Shown in pieces: positions 25,997-36,175 of a DNA stretch of 64,000 nt (positions are counted from its first letter, which is position 1; each line of letters opens with the position of its first letter). Source of the stretch: Ignavibacteriota bacterium (GTDB lineage Bacteria; Bacteroidota; Ignavibacteria; Ignavibacteriales; Melioribacteraceae); assembly GCA_016708125.1 (NCBI GenBank), contig JADJGF010000001.1:186001-250000 (forward strand), given 5' to 3'. A program made the position numbers and the translations under genes. Below the pieces are notes generated by a model, which was not told the DNA's origin, ran no database searches, and saw only the letters and a list, made by a program, of their open reading frames with translations.

Positions 25997-27621
25997 TTCT
26001 CTTTTTTCCCTAACGAATATTCAACGGCAGCTTTCACAAAATCTCTAAATAGAGGGTGAGCATTAGTTGCTCTGGATTTTAATTCTGGATGAAATTGACA
26101 ACCAACAAACCAAGGATGATCAACCAATTCTATCATTTCTACTAATTCGCCATCTGGAGAAATTCCGCTAATTAACATTCCGTTTTTTTCCAAATCATCT
26201 CTGTATTTATTGTTTACTTCATATCGATGTCTGTGACGCTCGTTAATTTTTTCTTTTTTATATGCACTTTTTGTTTTGGTTCCTTTTGTAACTAAACAAG
26301 GATAAGAGCCCAATCTCATAGTTCCGCCTTTAGCTTTAATTTTTAATTGCTCAGGCATAATATGGATTACGTTAAATTGATTTTTAACAAATTCCGCACT
26401 ATTTGCTTTTTTAATTCCTAAGACATTTCTTGAAAATTCAATTACGGCACATTGTAAACCCAAACAAATTCCAAAGAAAGGAATTTTATTTTCTCTAACA
26501 TATTTAATTGCAACTAATTTTCCTTCAATTCCCCGTTCCCCAAAACCTCCGGGAACTAAAACTCCATCCATTCCCTTTAAAAGATTTTCAGGTTTGCGTT
26601 TTATAAAATCTTCTGCGCTGATATATTTAACATGAACTTTAACATCATTTTCTGCACCGGCATGAATAAAAGATTCCGTAATACTTTTATACGCATCTAA
26701 ATAATCCGTATATTTTCCGCAGACGGCAATATTAACAGAACCGGTTGGATTTTTAACTTTTGAAACAAATTCTTCCCACTTTTCAAGATGAATATTTATA
26801 TCGGAAAGTTTTAACTTTTTCAAAACTAATTTATCAAATTCTTGTCTGTGGAGATTTAATGGAACTTCATAGATTGTTGAACAATCGTAAGCAGAAATTA
26901 CTTCTTTAGAATCAACATTGCAGAATAATCCAATTTTATTTCTAATTTCTTGAGATAATTCCAATTCTGATCTGCATACTAAAATATTCGGCTGAATTCC
27001 TAATTCCAACAAAGCCTTTACGCTATGCTGAGTTGGTTTTGTTTTAAGTTCACCGGCTGATTGAATATATGGAACAAGTGTTACATGAATATTTATTGCA
27101 TTTTTTCTGCCTAATTCAATCATCAATTGGCGCATTGCTTCCATAAACGGTAAACTTTCAATATCGCCAACGGTTCCGCCAATTTCTGTAATTATGATAT
27201 CATATTTTCCTAAACTTGCTAGCAATAACATTCTTCTTTTTATTTCATCGGTTATATGTGGAATTACCTGAACGGTTGCTCCAAGATAATCTCCTTGTCG
27301 TTCTTTAGAAATTACTTCATGATAAACTTGTCCCGTAGTTGTATTATTAGCTTTTGACATATTTTCGTCAAGAAATCTTTCATAATGTCCAAGATCAAGA
27401 TCGGTTTCCGCACCATCATCGGTTACATAAACTTCGCCGTGCTGAAAAGGGCTCATTGTGCCAGGATCAACATTAATATAAGGATCAAATTTTTGAATTG
27501 TAACGGAATAACCTCTTTGTTTAAGAAGTAATCCTAAAGACGCAGCGGTTATACCTTTTCCAAGTGAAGAAACGACTCCCCCGGTAACAAAAACAAACTT
27601 CACTTTTTTCTTAATTCTCAT
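25993..27621 (-). CDS. pyrG: CTP synthase
   Basis: A 542-aa enzyme that aminates UTP to CTP using glutamine and ATP. The N-terminal synthetase domain has FVTGGVVSSLGKGITAASLG (P-loop), KFDPYINVDPGTMSPFQHGE and the GGTVGDIESLPF motif. The C-terminal class I glutaminase domain has PGGFGERG, the nucleophile Cys in GICLGLQCAVIEF (near 390) and the His-Glu pair in CQFHPELKSR. Full length. It heads the minus-strand run that continues into purine, cell-shape and pyrF genes. Confidence 0.97.
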   Translation of the reverse strand: MRIKKKVKFVFVTGGVVSSLGKGITAASLGLLLKQRGYSVTIQKFDPYINVDPGTMSPFQHGEVYVTDDGAETDLDLGHYERFLDENMSKANNTTTGQVYHEVISKERQGDYLGATVQVIPHITDEIKRRMLLLASLGKYDIIITEIGGTVGDIESLPFMEAMRQLMIELGRKNAINIHVTLVPYIQSAGELKTKPTQHSVKALLELGIQPNILVCRSELELSQEIRNKIGLFCNVDSKEVISAYDCSTIYEVPLNLHRQEFDKLVLKKLKLSDINIHLEKWEEFVSKVKNPTGSVNIAVCGKYTDYLDAYKSITESFIHAGAENDVKVHVKYISAEDFIKRKPENLLKGMDGVLVPGGFGERGIEGKLVAIKYVRENKIPFFGICLGLQCAVIEFSRNVLGIKKANSAEFVKNQFNVIHIMPEQLKIKAKGGTMRLGSYPCLVTKGTKTKSAYKKEKINERHRHRYEVNNKYRDDLEKNGMLISGISPDGELVEMIELVDHPWFVGCQFHPELKSRATNAHPLFRDFVKAAVEYSLGKKEN

Positions 27622-27722
27622 TTGAAAATGACCTTATATTTTTTAAAATAAGTGTAAAAATATGAATTTTTCATTTGCTTTAAAACATGTCCTAAACTAT
27701 TTCATAAAAAAGTTCAACATTT

Positions 27723-30700
27723 TTAATTTTCTTTCAATTTCTTTACTAAACCGGAATATTTTTTTTCAATTTTGAAATTAAATTTGTAAAAATATTCGGG
27801 TCTGAAAAACCCGGTTGTAACATAGCCAAAACCTTCATCTTTCATTCTATTAAAAAATTCATTCATCAAAGCTTCACTAACACCTTTTCTTCTAAATCTA
27901 TTTGATACAACAATTTTTTCCATATGAACAACTTCTTCTTCAAATTGATTATAAAACATTCCGCCAATAATAAATCCTCTATCGGAAATTGCCACCAAAA
28001 ATTTATGCTCCGGTTTGAAGCTAACTTGCATATTTGCATCAATAAATAATTGGTACAATTTTGAAATTTCTTTTGGGCTAATCGGTTTCCTAATATAAAA
28101 AGGATTGCCTTCATGATCATCAACTTGCACAACTAAATTTGCCGCATGATCTCCTTCCGTTGCAAAATGTAAAAACGATGCTGAATCAGTTGGTTTAAGA
28201 TGAGGATAACTTAATCTTGTTAGGAAATAAATTTCCTTATCGCTTAATTTAAATTCATTTTGGATTCTTGATAATTCACGTAAAAATTCTTCTTTGGAAA
28301 GTTTTCCATCATGCTGCAAATAACATAATTCTCTAATTAAATTTTTAAATTCATCATTAGATTCTTTGAATACGGTATGCACAAAAAATCTTGTTCTTGT
28401 TTCAGGGTGAATTTTTTCCAAGCTTACCAAATTATAAGTTTCGTAAAGTTCATTTAACATTTCAGCTTGGGCTTCAAACGAGGCTTCATTATTCAACTTA
28501 CTCCATCTTGCAAATCGTTTAATTGCAAAATAAAGCTGCTTGGGTATATATCCATTATTTTTAATACTTTTTAAAAACTTTTCTAATTGAAAAATTATTT
28601 CTCGATTTTTTTCTTCATCACTTTTCAATTCCAATAAAAATAAACTTAATATTTCTACTCCTTCATATTCACCTTCGGCATTGATAAGTCCGGGGAAAAT
28701 ATATTTCCAAGATGAATCTCTTTTTACCCATGAATATTTTGATTCAATTGGAACAACGAATTTATTATGAAAATTAAATAACAGATTTGTGAAATTTGTA
28801 AATTCAGAACGATCCGATAATGAAGTAAACCTCGTTCCCAATTGGTAATCATGTGATGGAATAATTAATTTATCGGGAGCCGGATTTGTAAGCTGCATTC
28901 TTCCGGATGTTAATCGCCAAAAATTTATATACGCAGCAGTTGCATTCCAAATAAAGAAAGGCCAAATGTAAAAATATTTCTCCATTGCAATCTGCTCATC
29001 CTTTTTAACATCTCTGTAAAACAAACTTTCAACATTTAATCCGGGTTGATATTTTTGAGTCCAGATTTTAAAATCATCCCAATAACCGCCAAAATCCTCA
29101 ACTAATTCCGTTACAAAAAATCTTGAGCCGGCAAGAATAAGCCAGTTTACTTCGGATTTTATTTCAGTAATATTTCTATTTTTATTTTGATGGAAAATAA
29201 TATCGAATGAACCTTGGTGACGCGTCTGAACAGAAATTCTGTAAAGTGTTAATTGATCTTCATCCTTAATTTTACTAATCCAAATTCCTCTTGGCAAAAT
29301 ATTACTTAACCCGATTAAAACTCCTTTTGAAAATAGAAATACGGATTCTCTAATAATTACAGTTGAAGAAATAACTTTGTTTAAAAATGATTTCTCCAAA
29401 TCAGTTAAATCTTCCTCAAAAATTAAAACATCATCCCAGCCGTATTCTTCATTGTTTTCGATATCAACAGCAACAGTTTCATTTACGCCGAGCCATTTCC
29501 TAAATCCTTTTCTCATTTTAGTTCTGTAATCTTGGGCTAATTTCGAAAGTTCGGGCCAATCTTCAATCAATTGAATTTTAACAAGTTTTCTTCGCATCTC
29601 CTCATAACGTGTTGGATGCTTAATTCCGGCTTGAGAAAGAATATCCAGCAAAGTTGAAATTATTGTTTCGTGCAGATTTTCAATTTTGAATTTTAGCTGA
29701 ACATATTCATTAAGAATTTCATCCAAAATATTTAACGAATCCAATATTTTCCTATTGCTCACAATATTTTCAATAATATTTTCATCGAATAACGAACGTC
29801 CATCTTTTAAATAAATTTCAAAAATCTTTTTAATACTATTTTGCTTTGCATATTTTATTGCAAGAAGGAATAGATGTTTTTTAACTTCAATATTTTTTGC
29901 GAGAAAAGGTTTATCCAAAAAGTAAGAAGCAATTTTAAAAATTTCTTGGTGTTCATCTTGGAATAGTGAATTTAAATATTCAATTCCTAAGTTTCCATTC
30001 TCAAAATTTTCAGATTGAATTAAAAGTACTGCAAGATGCAATCCGTAAAGTGATTTTTCTCCCGCTTGAAGAATTTTATTTAACTGTAAATAACTTGCGG
30101 AATAATCAAATTCTTTTTTATTGCTGCTAATCAAATGAATGCTTTCATCTTCAAGATTTTGTCTGTACCATTGCAGAATTGTTTCATCGGTAAATTGTAC
30201 AAATTCGTTATTGCCAATCCAGTAAATTGGATTTATTAAAAATTCATGAAGATCAATAAACGGTTTACTTATTTTAAAATTGAAATCACCGATTCTGAAA
30301 TTATTCTTATCAATTTTTTGAATTGTAACTTTCTTATCAAGTTTAGGAATTACCAAATAATTATCTGAAATTTTTAAATCTCCGCTTAAACATCCGCGTT
30401 CGCGCAAAAACCAATTTGGGATTTTTATTTCAATATTTTCCAAATGAAGCGAGTAATAGTCTTTTTTGTAAAGCTGTTCGATTAAAGATTTATAATTTTC
30501 CTCAATAACTCTTCTTTTAAAAGTTCCTTTGGGAGTTAATTCACCATTTTCCAACGTAAATGAATTTTGAATAATTCTGAAATCAACAATTCTTTCAAAC
30601 GGTGCTAAAAATTTATTTATTGTTACAATTAAATTTGAAAAATATTCATTCTTTTGATCTTCATTCATGTTAAGAAAAATTTGATTCTCATAATCAGGAT

Positions 30701-32495
30701 GAATTAAAACTGTGTTAAAGGGACGATGATCACCAACAACAAACACTTGTTTAACAATTTCAAAATCTCTGAATAAATTTTCTATTCTTTGCGGAGCAAT
30801 AGTTTCGCCTTTTATGTTTTTATAGATTTCTTTTTTTCTATCAATAATTTCTATAAATCCAAGAGAATCCATTTTCATAATATCGCCGGTTGGAAACCAG
30901 CCTTCTATAAATGTTTCTTCTTTTGTTTGATCAAAATATCCCGGCATTACATAATCGCCTTTTACCAAAAGTTCGCCGTCTTCGCCTAATTTTATTTCAA
31001 TTCCGGGCAAAGCTTTTCCAAGTGAATTAGGAATATATTTTCCGGGTGGAGTCATTGTAATTCCACCGGTTGCTTCAGTCATCCCAAATCCGCTCATCAA
31101 TTGAATATTATATTTCTGAAAAAATTGAAAAACTTCCGCCGGCAAATATCCGGCAGCTGATAATCCCCATTTTAAATTTCCGCCGGTAATATTTTTTACT
31201 TCGTTTAGAATTTTATCATCCGAATCTGATTCAACATCAACTTTTGTAGAAACAAATTCGAAAAGTTGTATCCACTTTTTTGGAATACTAATAAATACTG
31301 AAGGATGTACCAAATTCATATTTGCAATCATAGTTTCCGCAGAGGGATTTTCCATAAAAGCATAAGTAGCTCCCCAAAAAACACTTCCCATTAATTCAAG
31401 CCATCTTCCAAAGGTATGATAAAGCGGAAGAAATGCTAAGAATAAATCCTTATCACCAATTTCCGGCAAGGCTATTGCTCTGCAAAATCTTTTAAATACA
31501 ATATTTTTTTGCGAAAAAATAATTCCTTTTGGTTCTCCGGTTGTTCCCGAAGTGTACATGAGTGTTGCGGGTTTTTCATTTTCCAAATCATTAAATATTA
31601 ATTCAATTTTTTCTTTTGGATGTAAAGCTAAAAATTCATTGAACGAAATTACCCAATCTTCAGCGCTGGTTCCCTCAATTAAAATTCCTTTCTTCAGATA
31701 TTTAAATTCTTTTTTTACGGATTTTAATTTTGCCAACTGTTTATCGTTTGCAATTAAAATTACATCGCATTCCGTTTGATTTAAAATGTAAGAAATATGC
31801 TGTGAAACAGAATTTGCGGGAATCATAACATTAATAATTCCACTGTTTAAGCAAGCTAAATCAAGCAAAGCCATCGTTAAACTGTTTTCCATTAAGAATG
31901 CAACGCGCGGTTTTTCAATGTGCGAACCAAGCAAAACTGAAAACGATTGCGAGTAACTTCCAATAATTTTATTTACTTCATTCCAAGAATAATCATGTAC
32001 TTTTTCACCTTTTAAAACTTTAAATAAGACTTTTTTCCCATATTGATTAGTGCGCTGCTGAAACATTTTTCTGGTATTGAAATTTGTTACTTCAATAATT
32101 TTAGAAATTAAATTTGTCCAATTTTTATCTTCAGAAATTTTTCTTAAAAATTCTGAGTTTCTGATAAAATTTAGAAAATTTTGTAAAAGGTTTTCAAAAA
32201 TAGATTTTGATGAATCTTCGCATTGATTGAAATTTTTAAGAAGTATTTCACCAAAATTATAAAATAACTTTTCATCAAAATTTGTAATGAATAATTTTGC
32301 AAAATCACCTTCGTTTATTGCATTTAATAAATTGGAAAGTTCATTCACATTATTAATATTTTCAAAAAAATTATTTTCAAGATTACTTATTAACTGAATC
32401 GCTTCGGAAATTATTTCATTTATTTCAGATTCAGTTAAAGTAGATTTTCCGGCTTGAAATTTTTGTTTCAGCTCAATTAAATTTTCTAAAACCAT
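27723..32495 (-). CDS. Giant acyl-adenylating enzyme (AMP-binding) with C-terminal GNAT domain
   Basis: This protein is about 1590 aa from MVLENLIELKQ. That ATG has a GAGGA Shine-Dalgarno 10 nt upstream, and the longer frame to 32552 would run through a terminator hairpin. A helical N-terminal region (about 1-140) precedes an ANL adenylation domain (about 145-680) with LMYTSGTTGEPKGIIFSQ near 313, SGFGMTEATGG, WFPTGDIMKMD and DRKKEIYKNIKGE. About 750 residues follow that I cannot assign. The end (about 1490-1570) is a GNAT acetyltransferase fold (KIVVSNRFRRKGVSEALMNE). I do not recognise the whole architecture. It may couple acyl activation with acyl or amino transfer; the substrate is unknown. 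Confidence 0.8.
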   Translation of the reverse strand: MVLENLIELKQKFQAGKSTLTESEINEIISEAIQLISNLENNFFENINNVNELSNLLNAINEGDFAKLFITNFDEKLFYNFGEILLKNFNQCEDSSKSIFENLLQNFLNFIRNSEFLRKISEDKNWTNLISKIIEVTNFNTRKMFQQRTNQYGKKVLFKVLKGEKVHDYSWNEVNKIIGSYSQSFSVLLGSHIEKPRVAFLMENSLTMALLDLACLNSGIINVMIPANSVSQHISYILNQTECDVILIANDKQLAKLKSVKKEFKYLKKGILIEGTSAEDWVISFNEFLALHPKEKIELIFNDLENEKPATLMYTSGTTGEPKGIIFSQKNIVFKRFCRAIALPEIGDKDLFLAFLPLYHTFGRWLELMGSVFWGATYAFMENPSAETMIANMNLVHPSVFISIPKKWIQLFEFVSTKVDVESDSDDKILNEVKNITGGNLKWGLSAAGYLPAEVFQFFQKYNIQLMSGFGMTEATGGITMTPPGKYIPNSLGKALPGIEIKLGEDGELLVKGDYVMPGYFDQTKEETFIEGWFPTGDIMKMDSLGFIEIIDRKKEIYKNIKGETIAPQRIENLFRDFEIVKQVFVVGDHRPFNTVLIHPDYENQIFLNMNEDQKNEYFSNLIVTINKFLAPFERIVDFRIIQNSFTLENGELTPKGTFKRRVIEENYKSLIEQLYKKDYYSLHLENIEIKIPNWFLRERGCLSGDLKISDNYLVIPKLDKKVTIQKIDKNNFRIGDFNFKISKPFIDLHEFLINPIYWIGNNEFVQFTDETILQWYRQNLEDESIHLISSNKKEFDYSASYLQLNKILQAGEKSLYGLHLAVLLIQSENFENGNLGIEYLNSLFQDEHQEIFKIASYFLDKPFLAKNIEVKKHLFLLAIKYAKQNSIKKIFEIYLKDGRSLFDENIIENIVSNRKILDSLNILDEILNEYVQLKFKIENLHETIISTLLDILSQAGIKHPTRYEEMRRKLVKIQLIEDWPELSKLAQDYRTKMRKGFRKWLGVNETVAVDIENNEEYGWDDVLIFEEDLTDLEKSFLNKVISSTVIIRESVFLFSKGVLIGLSNILPRGIWISKIKDEDQLTLYRISVQTRHQGSFDIIFHQNKNRNITEIKSEVNWLILAGSRFFVTELVEDFGGYWDDFKIWTQKYQPGLNVESLFYRDVKKDEQIAMEKYFYIWPFFIWNATAAYINFWRLTSGRMQLTNPAPDKLIIPSHDYQLGTRFTSLSDRSEFTNFTNLLFNFHNKFVVPIESKYSWVKRDSSWKYIFPGLINAEGEYEGVEILSLFLLELKSDEEKNREIIFQLEKFLKSIKNNGYIPKQLYFAIKRFARWSKLNNEASFEAQAEMLNELYETYNLVSLEKIHPETRTRFFVHTVFKESNDEFKNLIRELCYLQHDGKLSKEEFLRELSRIQNEFKLSDKEIYFLTRLSYPHLKPTDSASFLHFATEGDHAANLVVQVDDHEGNPFYIRKPISPKEISKLYQLFIDANMQVSFKPEHKFLVAISDRGFIIGGMFYNQFEEEVVHMEKIVVSNRFRRKGVSEALMNEFFNRMKDEGFGYVTTGFFRPEYFYKFNFKIEKKYSGLVKKLKEN

Positions 32496-32530
32496 TTGTG
32501 AAATTATCCTCAAAATATTTTTAATGTTAT

Positions 32531-32561
32531 AAAAAAAGGGATGCGAATACATCCCTTTTTT
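32531..32561 (-). terminator. Strong hairpin terminator after citrate synthase
   Basis: A perfect 11-bp stem, 32533-32543 with 32550-32560 (AAAAAGGGATG), has a 6-nt loop and is flanked by an A run and a T run, so it can work in both directions. It separates gltA from the large ligase gene, whose true start lies just downstream. Confidence 0.85.
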
Positions 32562-32597
32562 ATTCAGTTTCCAGAATTTAGGAAAAATAAAATCCTT

Positions 32598-33917
32598 TTA
32601 TGAATTTGCACTTTTAATTCCGGCAGCTTCTTCTAACATTTCTGTTGTTACAGATTTCGGTCGTTCTATTGGATAACCAAGACCACGATCCCAAATAATA
32701 TTTGCAACTACTCCAAATGCTCTTCCAACAGCAAACAGAACAGTATAGAAATCATATTCTTTCAAACCGTAATACCATTGAATAACGCCGGATTGTGCAT
32801 CAACATTCGGCCAAGGATTTTTAGCTTTTCCTTGTTCAAGTAAAACCGGAGGAACAACTTTGAATAGTAAATCTACGTATTGGAATAATGGATCGGTTGG
32901 TAAATGTTTTAGACAAAATTCTCTTTGCGCCATATAACGAGGATCTGTTTTTCTTAATACCGCATGACCAAATCCCGGAATTACTTGACCGCCTTTTAAA
33001 GTATCCCAAACAAATTGTCTCATTTCTGCTTCAGATGGAACTTTACCACCCATTTTATCATAAACACCTTGCAGCCAGCCTAATACTTCTTGATTTGCAA
33101 GTCCGTGTAATGGTCCGGCAAGCCCGTTTGTCATTGCAGAAATTGAATAATATAAATCAGATAAAGCACTTGCAACTAAATGACCGGCATGAGCACTAAC
33201 ATTTCCGCTTTCATGATCACTATGTAAAATAAAATACATTCTTGCAACATCATCATATGGTTTTGCAATTCCCATCATGTGTGCAAAATTTCCGCCAAGA
33301 TCAAGTTTGGAATCAGATTCAATAAAATCACCATTTTTATATTTTAATCTATAAATAAAAGCTGCTATTCCGGGAATTTTTGCAAGAAGATTTAAACCGT
33401 CTTCATAAGTTGGAGCCCAATAATCATTTTTCTTTAAATGTCCCGAATTATATTCTTTTACAAATTCCGATTCTCTTTGCATTGCCAAAATTGCCGTTGA
33501 AAACATTACCATCGGATGAGAATCTTCCGGCATAGCTTTTAGAATATCAAAAACATAATTTGGAACAACATGACGATTGCTAAATTCTTCTGCAACAGCT
33601 TGAACATCTTCCATCGAAGGAATATCACCGGTTAGTAAAAAGTAAAAGAATCCTTCTACATAAGGCATTTCTGCTTCAGGAACTTTTGGCAGTTGATCCA
33701 ACACTTCCGGAATTGTTAATCCGCGAAAGCGAATTCCCTCAAATGGATCAAGATAAGAAATATCCGTAACAAGACTTTTAATATCTCTCGCACCGCCAAT
33801 AACTTGACCAATATCAACTTCATCAACTTTAACATTACCAAATTCTTTCAAAAGACGTGTGGTACGCGGGCGCCATGCTTCAATTTTCTTAAACAGCTTT
33901 TCTTTCAGATCTGACAT
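32598..33917 (-). CDS. gltA: Citrate synthase
   Basis: A 439-aa TCA-cycle enzyme condensing acetyl-CoA and oxaloacetate. It resembles the mitochondrial-type citrate synthases (about 440 aa, GLTIPEVLDQLPKVPEAEMP near the N-terminus). Catalytic residues lie in GLAGPLHGLANQEVL (His) and the VIPGFGHAVLRKTDPRY segment (His, Arg). SAHAGHLVASALSD is also present. I chose ATG at 33917 because GGAGG lies 5 nt upstream; an earlier in-frame start at 33938 has none. Monocistronic, with its own terminator. Confidence 0.95.
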   Translation of the reverse strand: MSDLKEKLFKKIEAWRPRTTRLLKEFGNVKVDEVDIGQVIGGARDIKSLVTDISYLDPFEGIRFRGLTIPEVLDQLPKVPEAEMPYVEGFFYFLLTGDIPSMEDVQAVAEEFSNRHVVPNYVFDILKAMPEDSHPMVMFSTAILAMQRESEFVKEYNSGHLKKNDYWAPTYEDGLNLLAKIPGIAAFIYRLKYKNGDFIESDSKLDLGGNFAHMMGIAKPYDDVARMYFILHSDHESGNVSAHAGHLVASALSDLYYSISAMTNGLAGPLHGLANQEVLGWLQGVYDKMGGKVPSEAEMRQFVWDTLKGGQVIPGFGHAVLRKTDPRYMAQREFCLKHLPTDPLFQYVDLLFKVVPPVLLEQGKAKNPWPNVDAQSGVIQWYYGLKEYDFYTVLFAVGRAFGVVANIIWDRGLGYPIERPKSVTTEMLEEAAGIKSANS

Positions 33918-34046
33918 GTAAACCTCCGGTTTCTTCAAATAAATATTAGTTAGTAATTATTATTTTATACTATAAAAATACTCCTATAACCTAATATAAT
34001 ATTTTCCAATAAATAAATACAGAAGAACATAAAAATTTGAAATATT

Positions 34047-35333
34047 TTATTTTTTAATTTGATTTGCAGCTTTCATTCCGCTGTAAATTGCACTTTCTAT
34101 AGTTTGAGGTAAACCAGTATTTGTCCAATCTCCGATAAAGAAAACATTACTAATTTTTGCTTCTATTTTACTTCTAAAATTTTCAAATTCTAAATTTGAT
34201 TTTATTGTTGCTCTTTTTTCTTTTATTACAAAACTATCGGTTATTAAATTTTTGTTAAAGTCCGAGAAATATTTTTGTAATTCTGTAATACAAATTTCAA
34301 TGATTTGGTTTTGCGAAAGTTGGATTAAGCTATTTGCATCACTAATTACAAGAGTTATAAATTCTTCGTGATTAAAAACCCAATGAATTTGAGAATCAAT
34401 TAATGAAATAAATTTTTCTGTGAAAATATTTTCTTTAAGTTTTAGATTTACAGAAATTATTGCGGAAGTATCATAATCGCCAAAATCGCTTTCCAATAAT
34501 TTCTCATTGCACTTTATTTTACTTATTTGATGATACGGAATTGCTAAAACCAGATTATCAAATTGTGTTAAAGTTCTTTTATTTGTTTTAATTTCTTTAA
34601 CAGAATTATTTTCAATTTTAATACTTTCTAATTTTTCAGAGACAGAATAACTAAATTTCATTTTATTTAAATATTCCAAAGTTGGTTCAACAAATATTTT
34701 ACTTAAATTATCTTTAGGAATTAATATAGTTGATGATTTATTTCCGGTGAAAAATATTTTCAGCAGCATGTTTTTAAATAATATTGCGGAAGCGTCTTCA
34801 ATATTGGTGTTTAACGCACTTACCGTTAAATTTGCCCAGAAAGATTTTATTGCATTTTCTGATTGTTTATTATTTTTTAACCACTCAGCAACAGTTAATT
34901 TTTCTAATTTGGAATTGCTTATAAAAGGAATTGAAATTACAAAATTTATAAAATGGAATTTCTCATTTAGGTTTAATGCATTAAAATTCCAAATTGCATT
35001 TAACAAGTTTAAAGGATAAAAATATTTTGAAGCATCAATTTTAAATTTTTCACTTTCTGTATTTATATAAACAATTTTTAAATTATCTTGAAATTCTAAT
35101 TTATCGAATGCATTTATCAACTTTAAAAATTCCAAAGTTAATTTATAAGATCCCATCAATAAATGCTGGCCGTTATCAACTTCAGAATTAAATTTTTCGT
35201 TGAAAAAAGAATATGTTCTTCCGCCAAGTTTAGGTGAAGAATCAATTAATTCAATTTGGTGGCCATTTTTTGATAGGTAAACTGCTGCAGATAATCCGGC
35301 TAATCCGCCGCCAACTATTATACACTTAGCCAT
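34047..35333 (-). CDS. hpnE: Hydroxysqualene dehydroxylase HpnE (FAD amine-oxidase family)
   Basis: A 428-aa flavoprotein. The N-terminal dinucleotide-binding fold IIVGGGLAGLSAAVYLSKNG is followed by GGRTYSF. The C-terminal FAD segment is VFFIGDWTNTGLPQTIESAI, typical of phytoene-desaturase-like enzymes. In known pathways HpnE reduces hydroxysqualene to squalene after HpnC and HpnD. The ATG overlaps the hpnD stop by 16 nt, and the three genes form one operon (hpnC-hpnD-hpnE). Confidence 0.88.
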   Translation of the reverse strand: MAKCIIVGGGLAGLSAAVYLSKNGHQIELIDSSPKLGGRTYSFFNEKFNSEVDNGQHLLMGSYKLTLEFLKLINAFDKLEFQDNLKIVYINTESEKFKIDASKYFYPLNLLNAIWNFNALNLNEKFHFINFVISIPFISNSKLEKLTVAEWLKNNKQSENAIKSFWANLTVSALNTNIEDASAILFKNMLLKIFFTGNKSSTILIPKDNLSKIFVEPTLEYLNKMKFSYSVSEKLESIKIENNSVKEIKTNKRTLTQFDNLVLAIPYHQISKIKCNEKLLESDFGDYDTSAIISVNLKLKENIFTEKFISLIDSQIHWVFNHEEFITLVISDANSLIQLSQNQIIEICITELQKYFSDFNKNLITDSFVIKEKRATIKSNLEFENFRSKIEAKISNVFFIGDWTNTGLPQTIESAIYSGMKAANQIKK

Positions 35334-36175
35334 TTATAAAATGTTTTATATTTTATAAAAACTGAAAGAGCAATAAATATTTTATTGAGATTTGATACTC
35401 TAATTTTTTTGGAAAACACATCAAAATTTTCTTGCTCAATTTTATCGAGAAGTCGTAAATAAATATATTCCATTGCACGCGCCGTAAACATATTTGATTT
35501 ATCTTTAGTCGATAAAAATTTATCTGCATCATTGTAAAATTTTCTTGCCCGTGTTGTTTGATATTTCATTAATTCAATAAACTTTTCATTGTAAACTGAA
35601 TTTAACAAATCAGATTCCGAATAATTAAATTTTAGCAAATCTTCTTTTGGTAAATAAATTCTATTATTTTTTCCGTCGGTTTTTACATCACGAATTATAT
35701 TTGTTAACTGAAGTGCAATTCCCAAATTAATTGCAAATTTTTCTGTGTCTTTAAGTTTATATCCAAAAATCGGGATTGTCATAAGTCCAACTGTAGAAGC
35801 AACATTATAGCAATATTTTTTTAACTCGTCAAAATTTTCAAATCTGTTTTTCTCCAAATCCATTTCAACGCCGTCAATTAAATCGAAGAAAGGTTTTACA
35901 TGTATTTTAAATGTATCAATAACTGTTTTTAGTTCAACTAATATTGAATTATTTGATTTCTCTTTTAATGATAATTCAAATTCATCTTTCCACTTTTTTA
36001 ATTTTTCAAACCGAGCTTCTTTCGATTCAAAATTATTATCAACAATATCATCAGTCATTCTGCAAAATGCATATACTGTTTTTATCGCCTCTCTTTTCTT
36101 TTTCGGTAAAAATGCAAAAGTATAATAAAAACTGCTTTTACTTTTTTTCGATATTTCGCTTGAAGTTTCTATAAT
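35318..36175 (-). CDS. hpnD: Presqualene diphosphate synthase HpnD, probable ATT start
   Basis: A squalene/phytoene-synthase-family protein, expected to make presqualene diphosphate from two farnesyl diphosphates. The first Asp-rich motif is MTDDIVDN and the second LTNIIRDVKTDGKNNRIYLP. The first ATG (36058) would remove the essential segment SSFYYTFAFLPKKKREAIK and VYAFCR. That segment is in frame upstream, so the real protein is about 285 aa. The frame has no ATG, GTG or TTG before it. The best candidate is ATT at 36173-36175, overlapping the hpnC stop by one base (TAATT) with GGAAAA upstream. Non-standard start or start-codon mutation; see findings. Confidence 0.82.
   Translation of the reverse strand: MIETSSEISKKSKSSFYYTFAFLPKKKREAIKTVYAFCRMTDDIVDNNFESKEARFEKLKKWKDEFELSLKEKSNNSILVELKTVIDTFKIHVKPFFDLIDGVEMDLEKNRFENFDELKKYCYNVASTVGLMTIPIFGYKLKDTEKFAINLGIALQLTNIIRDVKTDGKNNRIYLPKEDLLKFNYSESDLLNSVYNEKFIELMKYQTTRARKFYNDADKFLSTKDKSNMFTARAMEYIYLRLLDKIEQENFDVFSKKIRVSNLNKIFIALSVFIKYKTFYKWLSV

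Noticed and set aside
32496..32552. N-terminal extension of the large ligase
   Set aside because: It would be translated from a terminator hairpin. The ATG at 32495 has a proper ribosome-binding site.
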